This document shows positions 1-7,358 of a stretch of DNA of 64,000 nt, piece by piece. The notes below the pieces were generated by a model. It had not been told where the DNA came from. It ran no database searches and saw nothing but the letters and a program-made list of their open reading frames with translations. The stretch is from SSSZ01 sp035345935 (GTDB taxonomy: Bacteria > Pseudomonadota > Gammaproteobacteria > Burkholderiales > Rhodocyclaceae). Made by a program: the position numbers and the translations under genes. The stretch spans positions 9,429 to 73,428 of the forward strand of contig DAORDK010000002.1 of NCBI GenBank assembly GCA_035345935.1. Reading direction: 5' to 3'. How positions within the stretch are numbered: position 1 is the first letter of the stretch; each line of letters starts with the position of its first letter.

Positions 1-495
1 CAACGAGCCCCGGCGAGCGGCGCCATCACCGTGCATGATGTCCCCGTTCTGCCGGAGAGACGCATCTCGCTCGATGACCTTGCCGTGTTCATCGACGATG
101 GCGTCGAACAACAACTGCGGGAGCTGCGCCGCCAGGGTTTCCCCAACGAGACCGGCGGCGTGCTGCTCGGCTACTACGACTTCAACATCAAAGCCGTGGT
201 GATCGTCGCCGGCCTGCCGGCGCCGCCCGACAGCAAAGCCAGTCGAGATTCCTTCGAGCGCGGCATCGCTGGCTTGGCCGAAGCGGTGAAGGATGCCAGC
301 GTGCGCACCGCTGGCATGGTTAGCTACATCGGCGAATGGCATAGCCATCCTCCCGGTCACTCCGCCTCGCCCAGCGGGCACGATCTGGTGCAACTCATTC
401 AGTTGGCGCTGGGGATGTCCGACGACGGACTGCCGGCCGTCCAGCTCATTGTCGGCGAGCACGATCTTCAAGTCCTTCAGGGCGAGGTGAAGTGA
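1..495 (+). CDS. JAMM/JAB (MPN) domain isopeptidase, 5' end probably cut by the window
   Basis: Predicted zinc-dependent JAMM peptidase of the kind that cleaves ubiquitin-like conjugates. Counted from a GTG at 31 it has 154 residues. The JAMM motif is complete: Glu in ETGGVLLG (about residue 40), then H104-S-H106-P and S115-x-x-D118. The same frame is open from base 1 to the GTG, reading QRAPASGAIT with no stop, and I see no convincing ribosome binding site before the GTG. The gene may therefore continue upstream, perhaps as the C-terminal part of an E1/E2-JAB fusion. The stop at 493-495 lies one base before the next gene's GTG. JAMM proteins of this size occur in type II CBASS (Cap3) and in bacterial ubiquitin-like operons. 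Assignment to the JAMM fold is firm; substrate and system are inferred. Confidence 0.8.
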   Translation, partial: QRAPASGAITVHDVPVLPERRISLDDLAVFIDDGVEQQLRELRRQGFPNETGGVLLGYYDFNIKAVVIVAGLPAPPDSKASRDSFERGIAGLAEAVKDASVRTAGMVSYIGEWHSHPPGHSASPSGHDLVQLIQLALGMSDDGLPAVQLIVGEHDLQVLQGEVK

Positions 496-496
496 C

Positions 497-1375
497 GTGC
501 CCGGACAGATGATTCTGAAAATATGGGATGTGCAGCATGGCGCATGTGCCATGCTCACGCATCGTTCGGTCCTGGGTATCGAAGGTCGGCTCGCCATGAT
601 CGACTCTGGTCACTACCAAGACACGGGCTGGAAACCGAGCACCTATATCCGGCACTACTTGAAGCGGAGCGTGCTGGACTACCTGTTCGTCACTAATGCA
701 GACCTCGATCACATCAGCGATCTGAACAACCTGTGGCGTGAGGGAATCGCGGTCTCCGCCTTCGTTCGCAACCGCGGCGTGACGCCAGAAGTGATGAAGA
801 TCATCAAGGAAGTCAGCGGCGAGTTGACCGACGACATCCAGCGATACTTGGACCTTCACGCCAGCTATGTCTATCCGGTCGATACCCCATTCGATCAGAG
901 CATGGGTGGCATCACGGTGAAGACATTCTGGAACTCGACGCCACGCTTCTACGACACGAACAATCTAAGCCTGGTCGCGTTCTTCAAGTTCGGCACCTTC
1001 AAGATTCTGTTCCCTGGCGATCTTGAGGAGGACGGCTGGCTCGCGCTGCTTGAGCAGCCTGACTTTCGTGCTGAGTTGGCCGGGACGACCGTGCTCGTGG
1101 CCTCTCATCACGGACGCGAAAACGGCTATTGTGAGGCGCTGTTCAACTACGTCCATCCTCGCGCCATCGTGATGTCCGACAAGGCGATCGTTCACGACAC
1201 GCAGCGCATGACGCAGACGTACCGCCAGCGCGTGGTCGATCATTGGCCGAACGGCGTTTCGGTCAGGACGACAGGCAAGCAGCGGCATGTACTGACGACG
1301 CGGCGTGATGGGTGGATTCAATTCTTCGTCGATGAATTTGGCAACTTCGATATCCTCACTGAGAGCAACGGATGA
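497..1375 (+). CDS. ComEC-like metallo-beta-lactamase-fold hydrolase
   Basis: A 292-residue protein with the MBL fold pattern seen in ComEC-type hydrolases: an N-terminal DVQHGACAML strand-turn, a metal-binding segment TNADLDHI, a later FPGDLEEDGW with the bridging Asp, and ASHHGRENG. The first His of the usual HxHxDH or SHxDxDH motif is Asn here, while D-x-D-H is kept, so metal binding or activity may be altered. The GTG start at 497 is preceded by a good Shine-Dalgarno, GAGGTGAAG, inside the end of the JAB gene, which favours it over the ATG at 509. The gene ends in a 4-base ATGA overlap with the next one, so the three genes are a single operon. The substrate is unknown; a nuclease or cyclic-nucleotide or phosphoester hydrolase is possible. 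Confidence 0.8.
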   Translation: MPGQMILKIWDVQHGACAMLTHRSVLGIEGRLAMIDSGHYQDTGWKPSTYIRHYLKRSVLDYLFVTNADLDHISDLNNLWREGIAVSAFVRNRGVTPEVMKIIKEVSGELTDDIQRYLDLHASYVYPVDTPFDQSMGGITVKTFWNSTPRFYDTNNLSLVAFFKFGTFKILFPGDLEEDGWLALLEQPDFRAELAGTTVLVASHHGRENGYCEALFNYVHPRAIVMSDKAIVHDTQRMTQTYRQRVVDHWPNGVSVRTTGKQRHVLTTRRDGWIQFFVDEFGNFDILTESNG

Positions 1376-2052
1376 GAGACACCAAAAACTACAGCAGCAA
1401 GACGTTGAAGGGCCGCAATCTTGCGTGGCTTGTAGCGACACTTGTCCTCGACGTCCTGATCCTCCTGGTACTCGCCTTCCATACAGTGATCCAGGACTTG
1501 ACGCCGACCGCTATCGCGGCCGTCCGAACCAGCCTCACGGTCCTGCTGCCAATTCCGGTCTTGATCCTGTCGTCACTGATCTCGGCTGACCACAAAGCTA
1601 TGTTGGTGTTCTGGCGCCTCAAGTTCCCGCTTCCCGGATCGCGTGCGTTCTCCGTGTACGCGCCAGCGGATCACCGCATTGACCTGACGAAATTGGAGAA
1701 GAACGTCGGAGCGTTCCCCGTAGAGCTGCGCGAACAGAACGCCAAGTGGTACGGCTTGTACAAACAGGTCGATTCGGACCCCTCGGTCGCAGACAGCCAC
1801 AAGAACTATCTGCTGTTCCGCGACATCGCGGCAATGTCGCTTTTGCTGGTGCCTGTGCTGCCTATTGCCATGTACTTTATCGGCGTTGACGCGACACGCA
1901 TTCTGATTTCGGCGGCCGTATTCTTTTGCCAGTATCTGATTACCGCATTCAGTGCACGGACAACAGGCATACGCTTCGTGCAGAACGTGCTCGCCGTGCA
2001 CGCCAGCCGGAAAGTGACTGCCTCACGGCCAACAGGGGCGCCAAAGGCGTAA
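1372..2052 (+). CDS. Four-helix membrane protein, putative effector of the JAB/MBL operon
   Basis: A 226-residue protein not recognised with certainty. It has two hydrophobic hairpins: helices at about 17-38 and 46-70, then a soluble stretch of about 80 residues rich in charged and aromatic residues (NAKWYGLYKQV, HKNYLLFRD), then helices at about 151-170 and 176-195 and a basic tail. This 2+2 helix layout resembles the S-4TM and SLATT-type putative pore-forming effectors associated with SMODS/CBASS-like loci, but membership is inferred from topology only. It overlaps the MBL gene by four bases, so the two are likely translationally coupled. No signal peptide or enzymatic motif is seen. A membrane-damaging effector controlled by the two upstream hydrolases is a reasonable hypothesis; a plain accessory membrane protein is the alternative. 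Confidence 0.65.
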   Translation: MRDTKNYSSKTLKGRNLAWLVATLVLDVLILLVLAFHTVIQDLTPTAIAAVRTSLTVLLPIPVLILSSLISADHKAMLVFWRLKFPLPGSRAFSVYAPADHRIDLTKLEKNVGAFPVELREQNAKWYGLYKQVDSDPSVADSHKNYLLFRDIAAMSLLLVPVLPIAMYFIGVDATRILISAAVFFCQYLITAFSARTTGIRFVQNVLAVHASRKVTASRPTGAPKA

Positions 2053-2114
2053 CCCGTACCGGACTCGCCCTTCTACGCCGCAGCAAGTTGTCCCGATAGG
2101 TACTGAACTTCACC

Positions 2115-2492
2115 ATGTCTCCATGCAGCGTACTCATGGAGTCCGAGGTGGAACAGCTATCACAAACATCAAACGCGCTCCCATTGCCGGGGACGGAAGC
2201 CTACGAGGCGCTACCGCAGTTTCCGAAGAGCCCCCTCCCCTTCCGGCGCACCATTCGTCGCCAGGAACTGCGGCAGATCGTTCCCCTCGCCGAAACGACG
2301 ATCTACGAAATGGAGCGTCGCGGTGAGTTCCCGCGTCGCTTCAACCTGACGCCACGCTGCGTCGTATGGGACTTGGCCGAAGTGGAAGCGTGGATCGAGC
2401 AGCGCAAGCAAGCTCGTCGCGGCAGCGTCTCGAAACCGAATGTCCACCTACGAAAAGCGCGCCCTGTTCGGGCGGGTTCTAGTGAGGAATGA
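2115..2492 (+). CDS. AlpA-family helix-turn-helix regulator
   Basis: A 125-residue protein whose core (about residues 43-98) matches the AlpA/excisionase winged-helix family: RRQELRQIVPLAETTIYEME, then RRGEFPRRF, then VVWDLAEVEAWIEQR. Such proteins regulate integrase or excise prophages and islands. The N-terminal 40 residues are low in motif content, and the start is uncertain: ATG at 2115, ATG at 2136 or GTG at 2148, none with a clear ribosome binding site. It converges with the integrase, leaving 40 bases between the two stops. It likely controls integrase expression or excision of the island. Confidence 0.75.
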   Translation: MSPCSVLMESEVEQLSQTSNALPLPGTEAYEALPQFPKSPLPFRRTIRRQELRQIVPLAETTIYEMERRGEFPRRFNLTPRCVVWDLAEVEAWIEQRKQARRGSVSKPNVHLRKARPVRAGSSEE

Positions 2493-2532
2493 AGCCGGGC
2501 AGCGGCCTCTCCTCCAAATCAGGCCATTGCGC

Positions 2533-3777
2533 TCAACGCCGGCACCACCACGTTCTCCGGCAACAGCGCTTCGGCACGTAGGTCTGCCCACCGCCCCAAG
2601 CATCAACCATGTTGGCCCGCTCTTGCAGCATGTGGCGTCGCTGCTCCCCATATTCGGCCTTGTTGTAGACCGAGCGCGAGGAACGTCCGTCCTCGTGCGC
2701 CAGGCACTTCTCGATCCAGTCGCGATTGAAGCCGATTTCGTTCAACAACGTCGAGCCGGTGCGGCGCAGGTCGTGGACGGTGAACGGTTGCAGCGGCAGC
2801 CCTTTGGTTTTCGCAGCCTCGGCCACGAGCCGCGTGACCCGATTCAATGTCGCATTGGACATGCACCGCTCTGCGTCGTAGCGAGAAGGAAAAACGAACT
2901 TCGAGCCCGCCGCGCAGGCGTGCAGCGTCATCAAGATGTCGAGAGCCTGGCGCGACAGATAGACCACATGCGGATTGCGCCCTTTCATCCGTTGCTTCGG
3001 GATCGTCCAGGTCTTGCTCTCGAAATCGACCTCATCCCAAGTGGCATGGATCAGTTCGCTCTTGCGCACCAGCGTCAGCAGAATCATGCGCAGCGCGAGC
3101 TTGATGGTCGGATAGGTCGCCACCGATTCCATCTGTTGCACGAACAGACGGATCTCCAGCGGCGACAAGGCACGATCCTTCGGCACGAAGGTGGCGATCG
3201 AGGCCGCGCCCACGCTGTCGGCAGGGTTGCCCACCTTCTCGCCATGGGCGATGGCGTAGACGTAGACCTGCTTCACAATGTCCCGAATCTGGACCGCCGT
3301 GGCCGGCGCCCCACGCTCCTTGACCTTGTTGCACAAGGCCCGCAGGTCTTCGGCCGGGATTTCGGTCAGCAAGCGGTTCTGAAAAACCGGCAGGATGTCC
3401 CGGTCGATGATGCGCTTGCGCATGGCGCGCGTGCTGTCGGCCAACCTTGCGTTGGCCAGCCATGTGTCCATCGCCGAACCGAAGGTCTCAATGGCGACCA
3501 CCCGGCGCTTCTCACGCTGCTTTTCCAGCGCGGGCGAGACACCCTTGAGGACGGCTTTACGCGCGTCCAGAAGCAGTTCGCGCGCCATCGCCAGTGAGAT
3601 GCCGCCAGGGCCAAAGCGCCCGAGGGTCAGCGTCTCTCGGCGGCCGTGGAGGCGGTAGTCGTAGCGGAAGGTGATGGTGCCGCTGGGCGATACCGTCACG
3701 TACATCCCGTCTCGGTCAGAAGCCTTATAAATCTTGGACTTAGGTTTGAAATTGCGTAGTGCAGCGTCGGTCAGCAT
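2533..3777 (-). CDS. int: Tyrosine recombinase (island integrase, P4-like)
   Basis: A 414-residue site-specific recombinase. The N-terminus has the DUF4102-type arm-binding domain (residues 1-90, LTDAALRNFKPKSKIYKASD). A core-binding domain follows at about 95-185 and the catalytic domain at 200-375. The catalytic residues are all present: R238 in VRKSELIHATW, H335 and R338 in HDLRRTGSTLL, H361 in CLAHEDG, and the nucleophile Y371 in SVYNKA. The gene points away from guaA with its start 309 bases from the guaA stop, the usual arrangement for an integrase beside its attachment site. The C-terminal tail after 400 is unusually basic and Cys-rich. Confidence 0.93.
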   Translation of the reverse strand: MLTDAALRNFKPKSKIYKASDRDGMYVTVSPSGTITFRYDYRLHGRRETLTLGRFGPGGISLAMARELLLDARKAVLKGVSPALEKQREKRRVVAIETFGSAMDTWLANARLADSTRAMRKRIIDRDILPVFQNRLLTEIPAEDLRALCNKVKERGAPATAVQIRDIVKQVYVYAIAHGEKVGNPADSVGAASIATFVPKDRALSPLEIRLFVQQMESVATYPTIKLALRMILLTLVRKSELIHATWDEVDFESKTWTIPKQRMKGRNPHVVYLSRQALDILMTLHACAAGSKFVFPSRYDAERCMSNATLNRVTRLVAEAAKTKGLPLQPFTVHDLRRTGSTLLNEIGFNRDWIEKCLAHEDGRSSRSVYNKAEYGEQRRHMLQERANMVDAWGGGQTYVPKRCCRRTWWCRR

Positions 3778-3802
3778 CGAGGTTTCCTCCGGCTTTGACG
3801 GC

Positions 3803-3971
3803 TTTACCGTCAGGTTTTACCGTCAGGGACCTGGAGACCTGCTGATACCCGGAAAGCCGCATAAAACAAGCTTTCCCGAGAAGGCTTTTACCGTCAAAGA
3901 CGGTAAAAGTCTGAGTAGTGAACGAGAGTGTCTTAATCCGGCCTCGATTTTTACCGTCAGCTCTACCGTCA
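3803..3971. repeat. Six copies of an 11-bp motif TTTTACCGTCA, one inverted
   Basis: Copies on the plus strand are at 3803-3812 (lacking one T), 3815-3825, 3886-3896, 3949-3959 and 3962-3971 (TCTACCGTCA). An inverted partial copy, GACGGTAAAA, is at 3899-3908. The copy at 3886 and the inverted one form a perfect 10-bp inverted repeat with a 3-base spacer (3886-3908). Spacing is irregular, so this is not a CRISPR or tandem array. The location between integrase and attachment site suggests arm-type recombinase sites or regulator operators; which protein binds is inference. Confidence 0.75.
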
Positions 3972-3988
3972 ACTTTTTCTGCTGGCCG

Positions 3989-4069
3989 GCGATAGCCACC
4001 GATAGCTGCCGTGACGTATTTCTTTATAGATCAACACGTTACGGCTGTGTTTCGATAGCTGGCGATAGT
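3989..4069. repeat. GGCGATAG / CGATAGCTG repeats near the guaA end
   Basis: GGCGATAG occurs at 3989-3996 and again at 4061-4068; CGATAGCTG occurs at 4000-4008 and again at 4053-4061. The two elements are in opposite order in the two clusters. They lie within 100 bases of the guaA stop, so they could be further recombination or regulatory sites. Function is inferred from position only. Confidence 0.45.
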
Positions 4070-4086
4070 CCCCGAAGGACGTCAAT

Positions 4087-5652
4087 TCACTCCCACTCGA
4101 TGGTTGCCGGCGGTTTACCCGAAATGTCGTAAACCACCCGATTGATCCCCCGCACTTCATTGATGATGCGGTTGGATACCTTGCCCAGCAGGCTGTGAGG
4201 CAGTTCGGCCCAATGGGCGGTCATGAAATCCTGGGTCTGGACGGCTCGGAGCGCGACGACATACTCGTAGGTACGGCCATCGCCCATCACGCCGACGCTC
4301 TTGACCGGCAAAAATACGGCGAAGGCCTGGCTGGTCTTGTCGTACCAGTCTGCGGACCGCAGTTCGTCGATGAAGATGGCGTCGGCCCGGCGCAGGAGGT
4401 CGGCAAACTCCTTCTTGACCTCGCCGAGGATGCGCACGCCCAATCCGGGACCCGGAAAGGGGTGGCGATAGACCATTTCGTGGGGAAGTCCCAGGGCGAT
4501 CCCCAGTTCGCGGACTTCGTCCTTGAACAATTCGCGCAGCGGCTCCAGGAGCTTCAGCTTAAGGGTTTCCGGCAAACCGCCCACATTGTGGTGGCTCTTG
4601 ATGGTGTGGGCCTTGCCGGTCTTGCTGCCGGCGGATTCGATGACATCGGGGTAGATGGTGCCCTGGGCCAGCCATTTCGCGTTGGGCAGCTTCCTCGCTT
4701 CCGCCTGGAAGACCTCGACGAATTCCCGGCCGATGATCTTGCGCTTGGCTTCGGGGTCGGCGACGCCCTTGAGATGCCCCATGAACTGTTCGGTGGCATC
4801 CACGTGGATGACCTTGACGCCCAGGTTGCGGGAAAAGGTCCGCATGACCTGGTCGGCCTCGTTCAGGCGCAAAAGGCCGTTGTCGACAAACACGCAGGTC
4901 AACTGGTCGCCGATGGCCCGGTGCAGGAGCGCTGCCACGACGGAAGAATCGACGCCTCCGGAAAGCCCGAGGATGACCTCCTCGTCCCCGACCTGGGTAC
5001 GCACTTTCTGGATGGCTTCATTCACGTAGTCCGGCATGTTCCAATCGTGGCCGCAACCGCAGATCTCATGCACGAAACGGGCGATCATCTCCTTGCCTTT
5101 GAGGGTATGGGTGACCTCGGGATGGAACTGGACGGCGTAGAAGCCGCGGTCCTCGTCGGCCATGGCAGCCACCGGGCAGGACTCGTTGCTGGCAATGACC
5201 TTGAAGCCGGGAGGCAGTTGGGTCACTTTGTCCCCGTGGCTCATCCACACATCGAGGAGACCATGACCCTGGTCGTTGCTGCGGTCCTCGATGCCGTTGA
5301 AAAGGCGCGAATGGCCTCGGGCTCTGACTTCGGCATAGCCGAACTCCCGCTTGCCCGAGCTTTCCACCTTGCCGCCGAGTTGCTGGGCCATGGTCTGCAT
5401 GCCGTAGCAGATGCCCAGCACCGGGACGCCCAGCTCGAATACCCCCTGCGGTGCTTTCCATTCCAGGGCCTCATAAACCGAGTTCGGGCCGCCGGAGAGA
5501 ATGATTCCCCGGGGGTTGAACCGGCGGATGAAGTCTTCGGTGACATCGAAGGGGTGAAGTTCGCAATAGACCTGCTGCTCCCGCACCCGACGGGCGATGA
5601 GCTGGGTGACCTGGGAACCGAAATCGAGGATGAGGATTTTCTGGTGGGACAT
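4087..5652 (-). CDS. guaA: GMP synthase (glutamine-hydrolysing)
   Basis: Converts XMP to GMP using glutamine and ATP, the last step of guanine nucleotide synthesis. The protein has 521 residues, the usual length. The N-terminal class I amidotransferase domain carries the catalytic Cys82 in CYGMQTMAQQLGG; the ATP pyrophosphatase domain has LSGGVDSSVVAALLH; the C-terminus ends in the family's PATIEWE. The start is set at 5652 (MSHQKILILDFGSQ), which matches the family, rather than an in-frame ATG 17 codons upstream. It lies downstream of guaB with a small ORF between. Its intact 3' end is the apparent integration target of the island. Confidence 0.98.
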   Translation of the reverse strand: MSHQKILILDFGSQVTQLIARRVREQQVYCELHPFDVTEDFIRRFNPRGIILSGGPNSVYEALEWKAPQGVFELGVPVLGICYGMQTMAQQLGGKVESSGKREFGYAEVRARGHSRLFNGIEDRSNDQGHGLLDVWMSHGDKVTQLPPGFKVIASNESCPVAAMADEDRGFYAVQFHPEVTHTLKGKEMIARFVHEICGCGHDWNMPDYVNEAIQKVRTQVGDEEVILGLSGGVDSSVVAALLHRAIGDQLTCVFVDNGLLRLNEADQVMRTFSRNLGVKVIHVDATEQFMGHLKGVADPEAKRKIIGREFVEVFQAEARKLPNAKWLAQGTIYPDVIESAGSKTGKAHTIKSHHNVGGLPETLKLKLLEPLRELFKDEVRELGIALGLPHEMVYRHPFPGPGLGVRILGEVKKEFADLLRRADAIFIDELRSADWYDKTSQAFAVFLPVKSVGVMGDGRTYEYVVALRAVQTQDFMTAHWAELPHSLLGKVSNRIINEVRGINRVVYDISGKPPATIEWE

Positions 5653-5706
5653 GGCGCGGGTGGAAAATGCGACGTAGGAGGAAAAGAAGCCGGTTTCCGG
5701 CACCCT

Positions 5707-5829
5707 TCAAAAATCGAATTTACTGGAACTCATCCGGTCGATATAGAGCAGGAACTGGGAAGCGCCAACGGCTCCCCCCACCGCCAGGGCGACCAGAAGG
5801 ACCTTGACCCAGGTCGGCCATTTGGACAC
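5707..5829 (-). CDS. Small single-helix membrane ORF between guaB and guaA
   Basis: A 40-residue open frame starting with GTG three bases after the guaB stop and ending 54 bases before the guaA start. The translation begins with S-K-W-P-T-W-V-K, followed by a continuous hydrophobic helix (about residues 8-30, VKVLLVALAVGGAVGA) and a short polar end, RMSSSKFDF. The composition is typical of a small inner-membrane protein. Its position suggests translation coupled to guaB. I do not recognise the family. The GTG start and lack of an obvious ribosome binding site keep confidence moderate. Confidence 0.5.
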   Translation of the reverse strand: MSKWPTWVKVLLVALAVGGAVGASQFLLYIDRMSSSKFDF

Positions 5830-5832
5830 GGA

Positions 5833-7296
5833 TCAGTCCACGTGGTAGTTCGGGGCTTCCTTGGTGATCTGCACGTCGTGGACGTGAGACTCGCGGACGC
5901 CGGCGGACGTGATCTCGACGAAGCAGGCCTGATCGTGCATCTGGGCGATGGTGGCGCAGCCCAGGTAGCCCATGGAGGAACGCAGTCCGCCCATTAGCTG
6001 GTGGATGACCGCCAGGACCGGCCCTTTATAGGGAACGCGCCCCTCGATGCCTTCGGGGACGAACTTGTCCACGTTGGAGGTGTTTTCCTGAAAGTAGCGG
6101 TCGGAAGACCCCGCTTGCATGGCCCCCAGGGAGCCCATACCCCGGTAGGACTTGTAGGAACGGCCCTGGAAGAGTTCGACTTCGCCCGGGGCCTCCTCGG
6201 TCCCGGCGAACAAACCGCCCAGCATGACCGTATCGGCTCCGGCGGCAATGGCCTTGGCGATGTCGCCCGAGTACCGGATACCGCCATCGGCGATCATGGG
6301 GACCCCCGTGCCCTTGAGGGCCTCGGAGACGTTCTGGATGGCCGTAATCTGGGGCACCCCGACGCCCGCGACGATACGGGTGGTGCAGATCGATCCCGGG
6401 CCGATACCGACCTTGACCGCGTCGGCCCCGTGGTCGGTCAGTGCCCGGGCCGCTTCGGCGGTGGCGATGTTGCCCCCGATGACCTCGATCTGCGGGAATC
6501 GGCTCTTGACCCATTTGACGCGATCGAGAACCCCCTGCGAATGCCCGTGGGCCGTGTCGACGACAACGAGGTCCACGCCGGCCTCGACAAGCAATTCGAC
6601 CCGCTCCTCGGTACCCGCGCCTACCCCGACTGCAGCGCCAACGCGCAGTTGTCCTGCGGAATCCTTGCTGGCCAGGGGATGCTCGGTGGACTTGAGGATG
6701 TCCTTGACCGTGATCAGGCCCTTGAGCCGGAAATCGTCGTCGATGACTAGGACCCGCTCCAAGCGGTGTTTGCGGAGCAGGGTCTTGGCGTCTTCGACGC
6801 TGGCGCCTTCCTTGACCGTGACCAGGCGCTTGCGCGGGGTCATGATGGCCTTGATCGGCTGATCGAGATTGGTTTCGAAGCGCAGATCGCGATTGGTGAC
6901 AATCCCGACCACCTTACCGGAACGATCGAGTACCGGCAGACCGGAAATCTTGTGCTGACGGGTGATTTCGAGGACATCGCGCACTGTGAGCGTCGGCGGG
7001 ATGGTGATGGGGTCCTTGAGGATGCCCGACTCGAAGCGCTTGACCTTGGCGACTTCGGCCGCCTGGGCCTTGGGCGAAAGATTCTTGTGTACGATCCCTA
7101 TCCCCCCCTCCTGCGCCAGGGCGATCGCCAGACGAGCCTCGGTGACCGTATCCATGGCCGCCGAAAGAAGAGGAAGGTTGAGATTGATGTTGCGCGTCAG
7201 CCGGCTGGAGAGGCGGACGTCGCGGGGCAGAATCTGGGAATGGGCAGGAACGAGGAGAACGTCGTCGAAAGTGAGCGCTTTTTGCAGAAGTCGCAT
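5833..7296 (-). CDS. guaB: IMP dehydrogenase
   Basis: Oxidises IMP to XMP with NAD, the committed step to guanine nucleotides. It has 487 residues, the standard bacterial length. The TIM-barrel catalytic domain surrounds a CBS pair at about 92-205. The catalytic loop GIGPGSICTTR places the nucleophile at Cys304, and the FDDVLLVPAHS N-terminus is typical. It is transcribed toward guaA, and its start is divergent from the DUF4124 gene with a 62-base shared promoter region. Confidence 0.98.
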   Translation of the reverse strand: MRLLQKALTFDDVLLVPAHSQILPRDVRLSSRLTRNINLNLPLLSAAMDTVTEARLAIALAQEGGIGIVHKNLSPKAQAAEVAKVKRFESGILKDPITIPPTLTVRDVLEITRQHKISGLPVLDRSGKVVGIVTNRDLRFETNLDQPIKAIMTPRKRLVTVKEGASVEDAKTLLRKHRLERVLVIDDDFRLKGLITVKDILKSTEHPLASKDSAGQLRVGAAVGVGAGTEERVELLVEAGVDLVVVDTAHGHSQGVLDRVKWVKSRFPQIEVIGGNIATAEAARALTDHGADAVKVGIGPGSICTTRIVAGVGVPQITAIQNVSEALKGTGVPMIADGGIRYSGDIAKAIAAGADTVMLGGLFAGTEEAPGEVELFQGRSYKSYRGMGSLGAMQAGSSDRYFQENTSNVDKFVPEGIEGRVPYKGPVLAVIHQLMGGLRSSMGYLGCATIAQMHDQACFVEITSAGVRESHVHDVQITKEAPNYHVD

Positions 7297-7301
7297 GGCC
7301 T

Positions 7302-7330
7302 TTGTTCCAAGGTCACAAATGGATATTATA
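7302..7330. promoter_or_regulatory. Overlapping divergent promoters for guaB and the DUF4124 gene
   Basis: On the minus strand a perfect -10 TATAAT lies at 7325-7330, 29 bases before the guaB start, though the -35 is weak. On the plus strand TTGTTC (7302-7307) and TATTAT (7324-7329) are 16 bases apart and face the DUF4124 gene. Both predictions are from sequence only. Confidence 0.45.
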
Positions 7331-7358
7331 CAGCATCGACTCCTCCCTCAGGCCGCCC

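Larger units (their letters stand above)
1..4086. mobile_element. End of a genomic island integrated at the 3' end of guaA
   Basis: The stretch holds a three-gene accessory operon, an AlpA-type regulator and a tyrosine integrase. The integrase starts beside the end of guaA, a known integration target for tyrosine-integrase islands. The guaA 3' end reads through to a normal stop at 4087, as expected when the attachment site restores the gene end. The other end of the island is outside the window: I find no second copy of the guaA 3' end between 1 and 4086, so the left boundary is unknown. The right boundary at about 4086 is inferred from gene content and repeats. Confidence 0.75.
3778..4086. 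promoter_or_regulatory. Integrase-guaA intergenic region, probable attachment and regulatory region
   Basis: This 309-base stretch has no convincing gene. It carries several short repeats (listed separately), the integrase promoter region, and the junction with the guaA 3' end. Repeats of this density beside an integrase usually mark arm-type integrase or excisionase binding sites. No strong sigma-70 promoter was identified with confidence. Confidence 0.6.

Noticed and set aside
2440..3597. 385-codon open frame opposite the integrase
   Set aside because: The minus-strand frame has all tyrosine recombinase residues, so the plus-strand frame is an Arg/His-rich shadow.
3803..3971. CRISPR array
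   Set aside because: Repeats are only 10-11 bases, irregularly spaced and in both orientations, with no cas genes.
4195..5997. 600-codon open frame opposite guaA
   Set aside because: It lies antisense to a clear guaA gene, has no recognisable domain, and such frames arise from high-GC codon bias.
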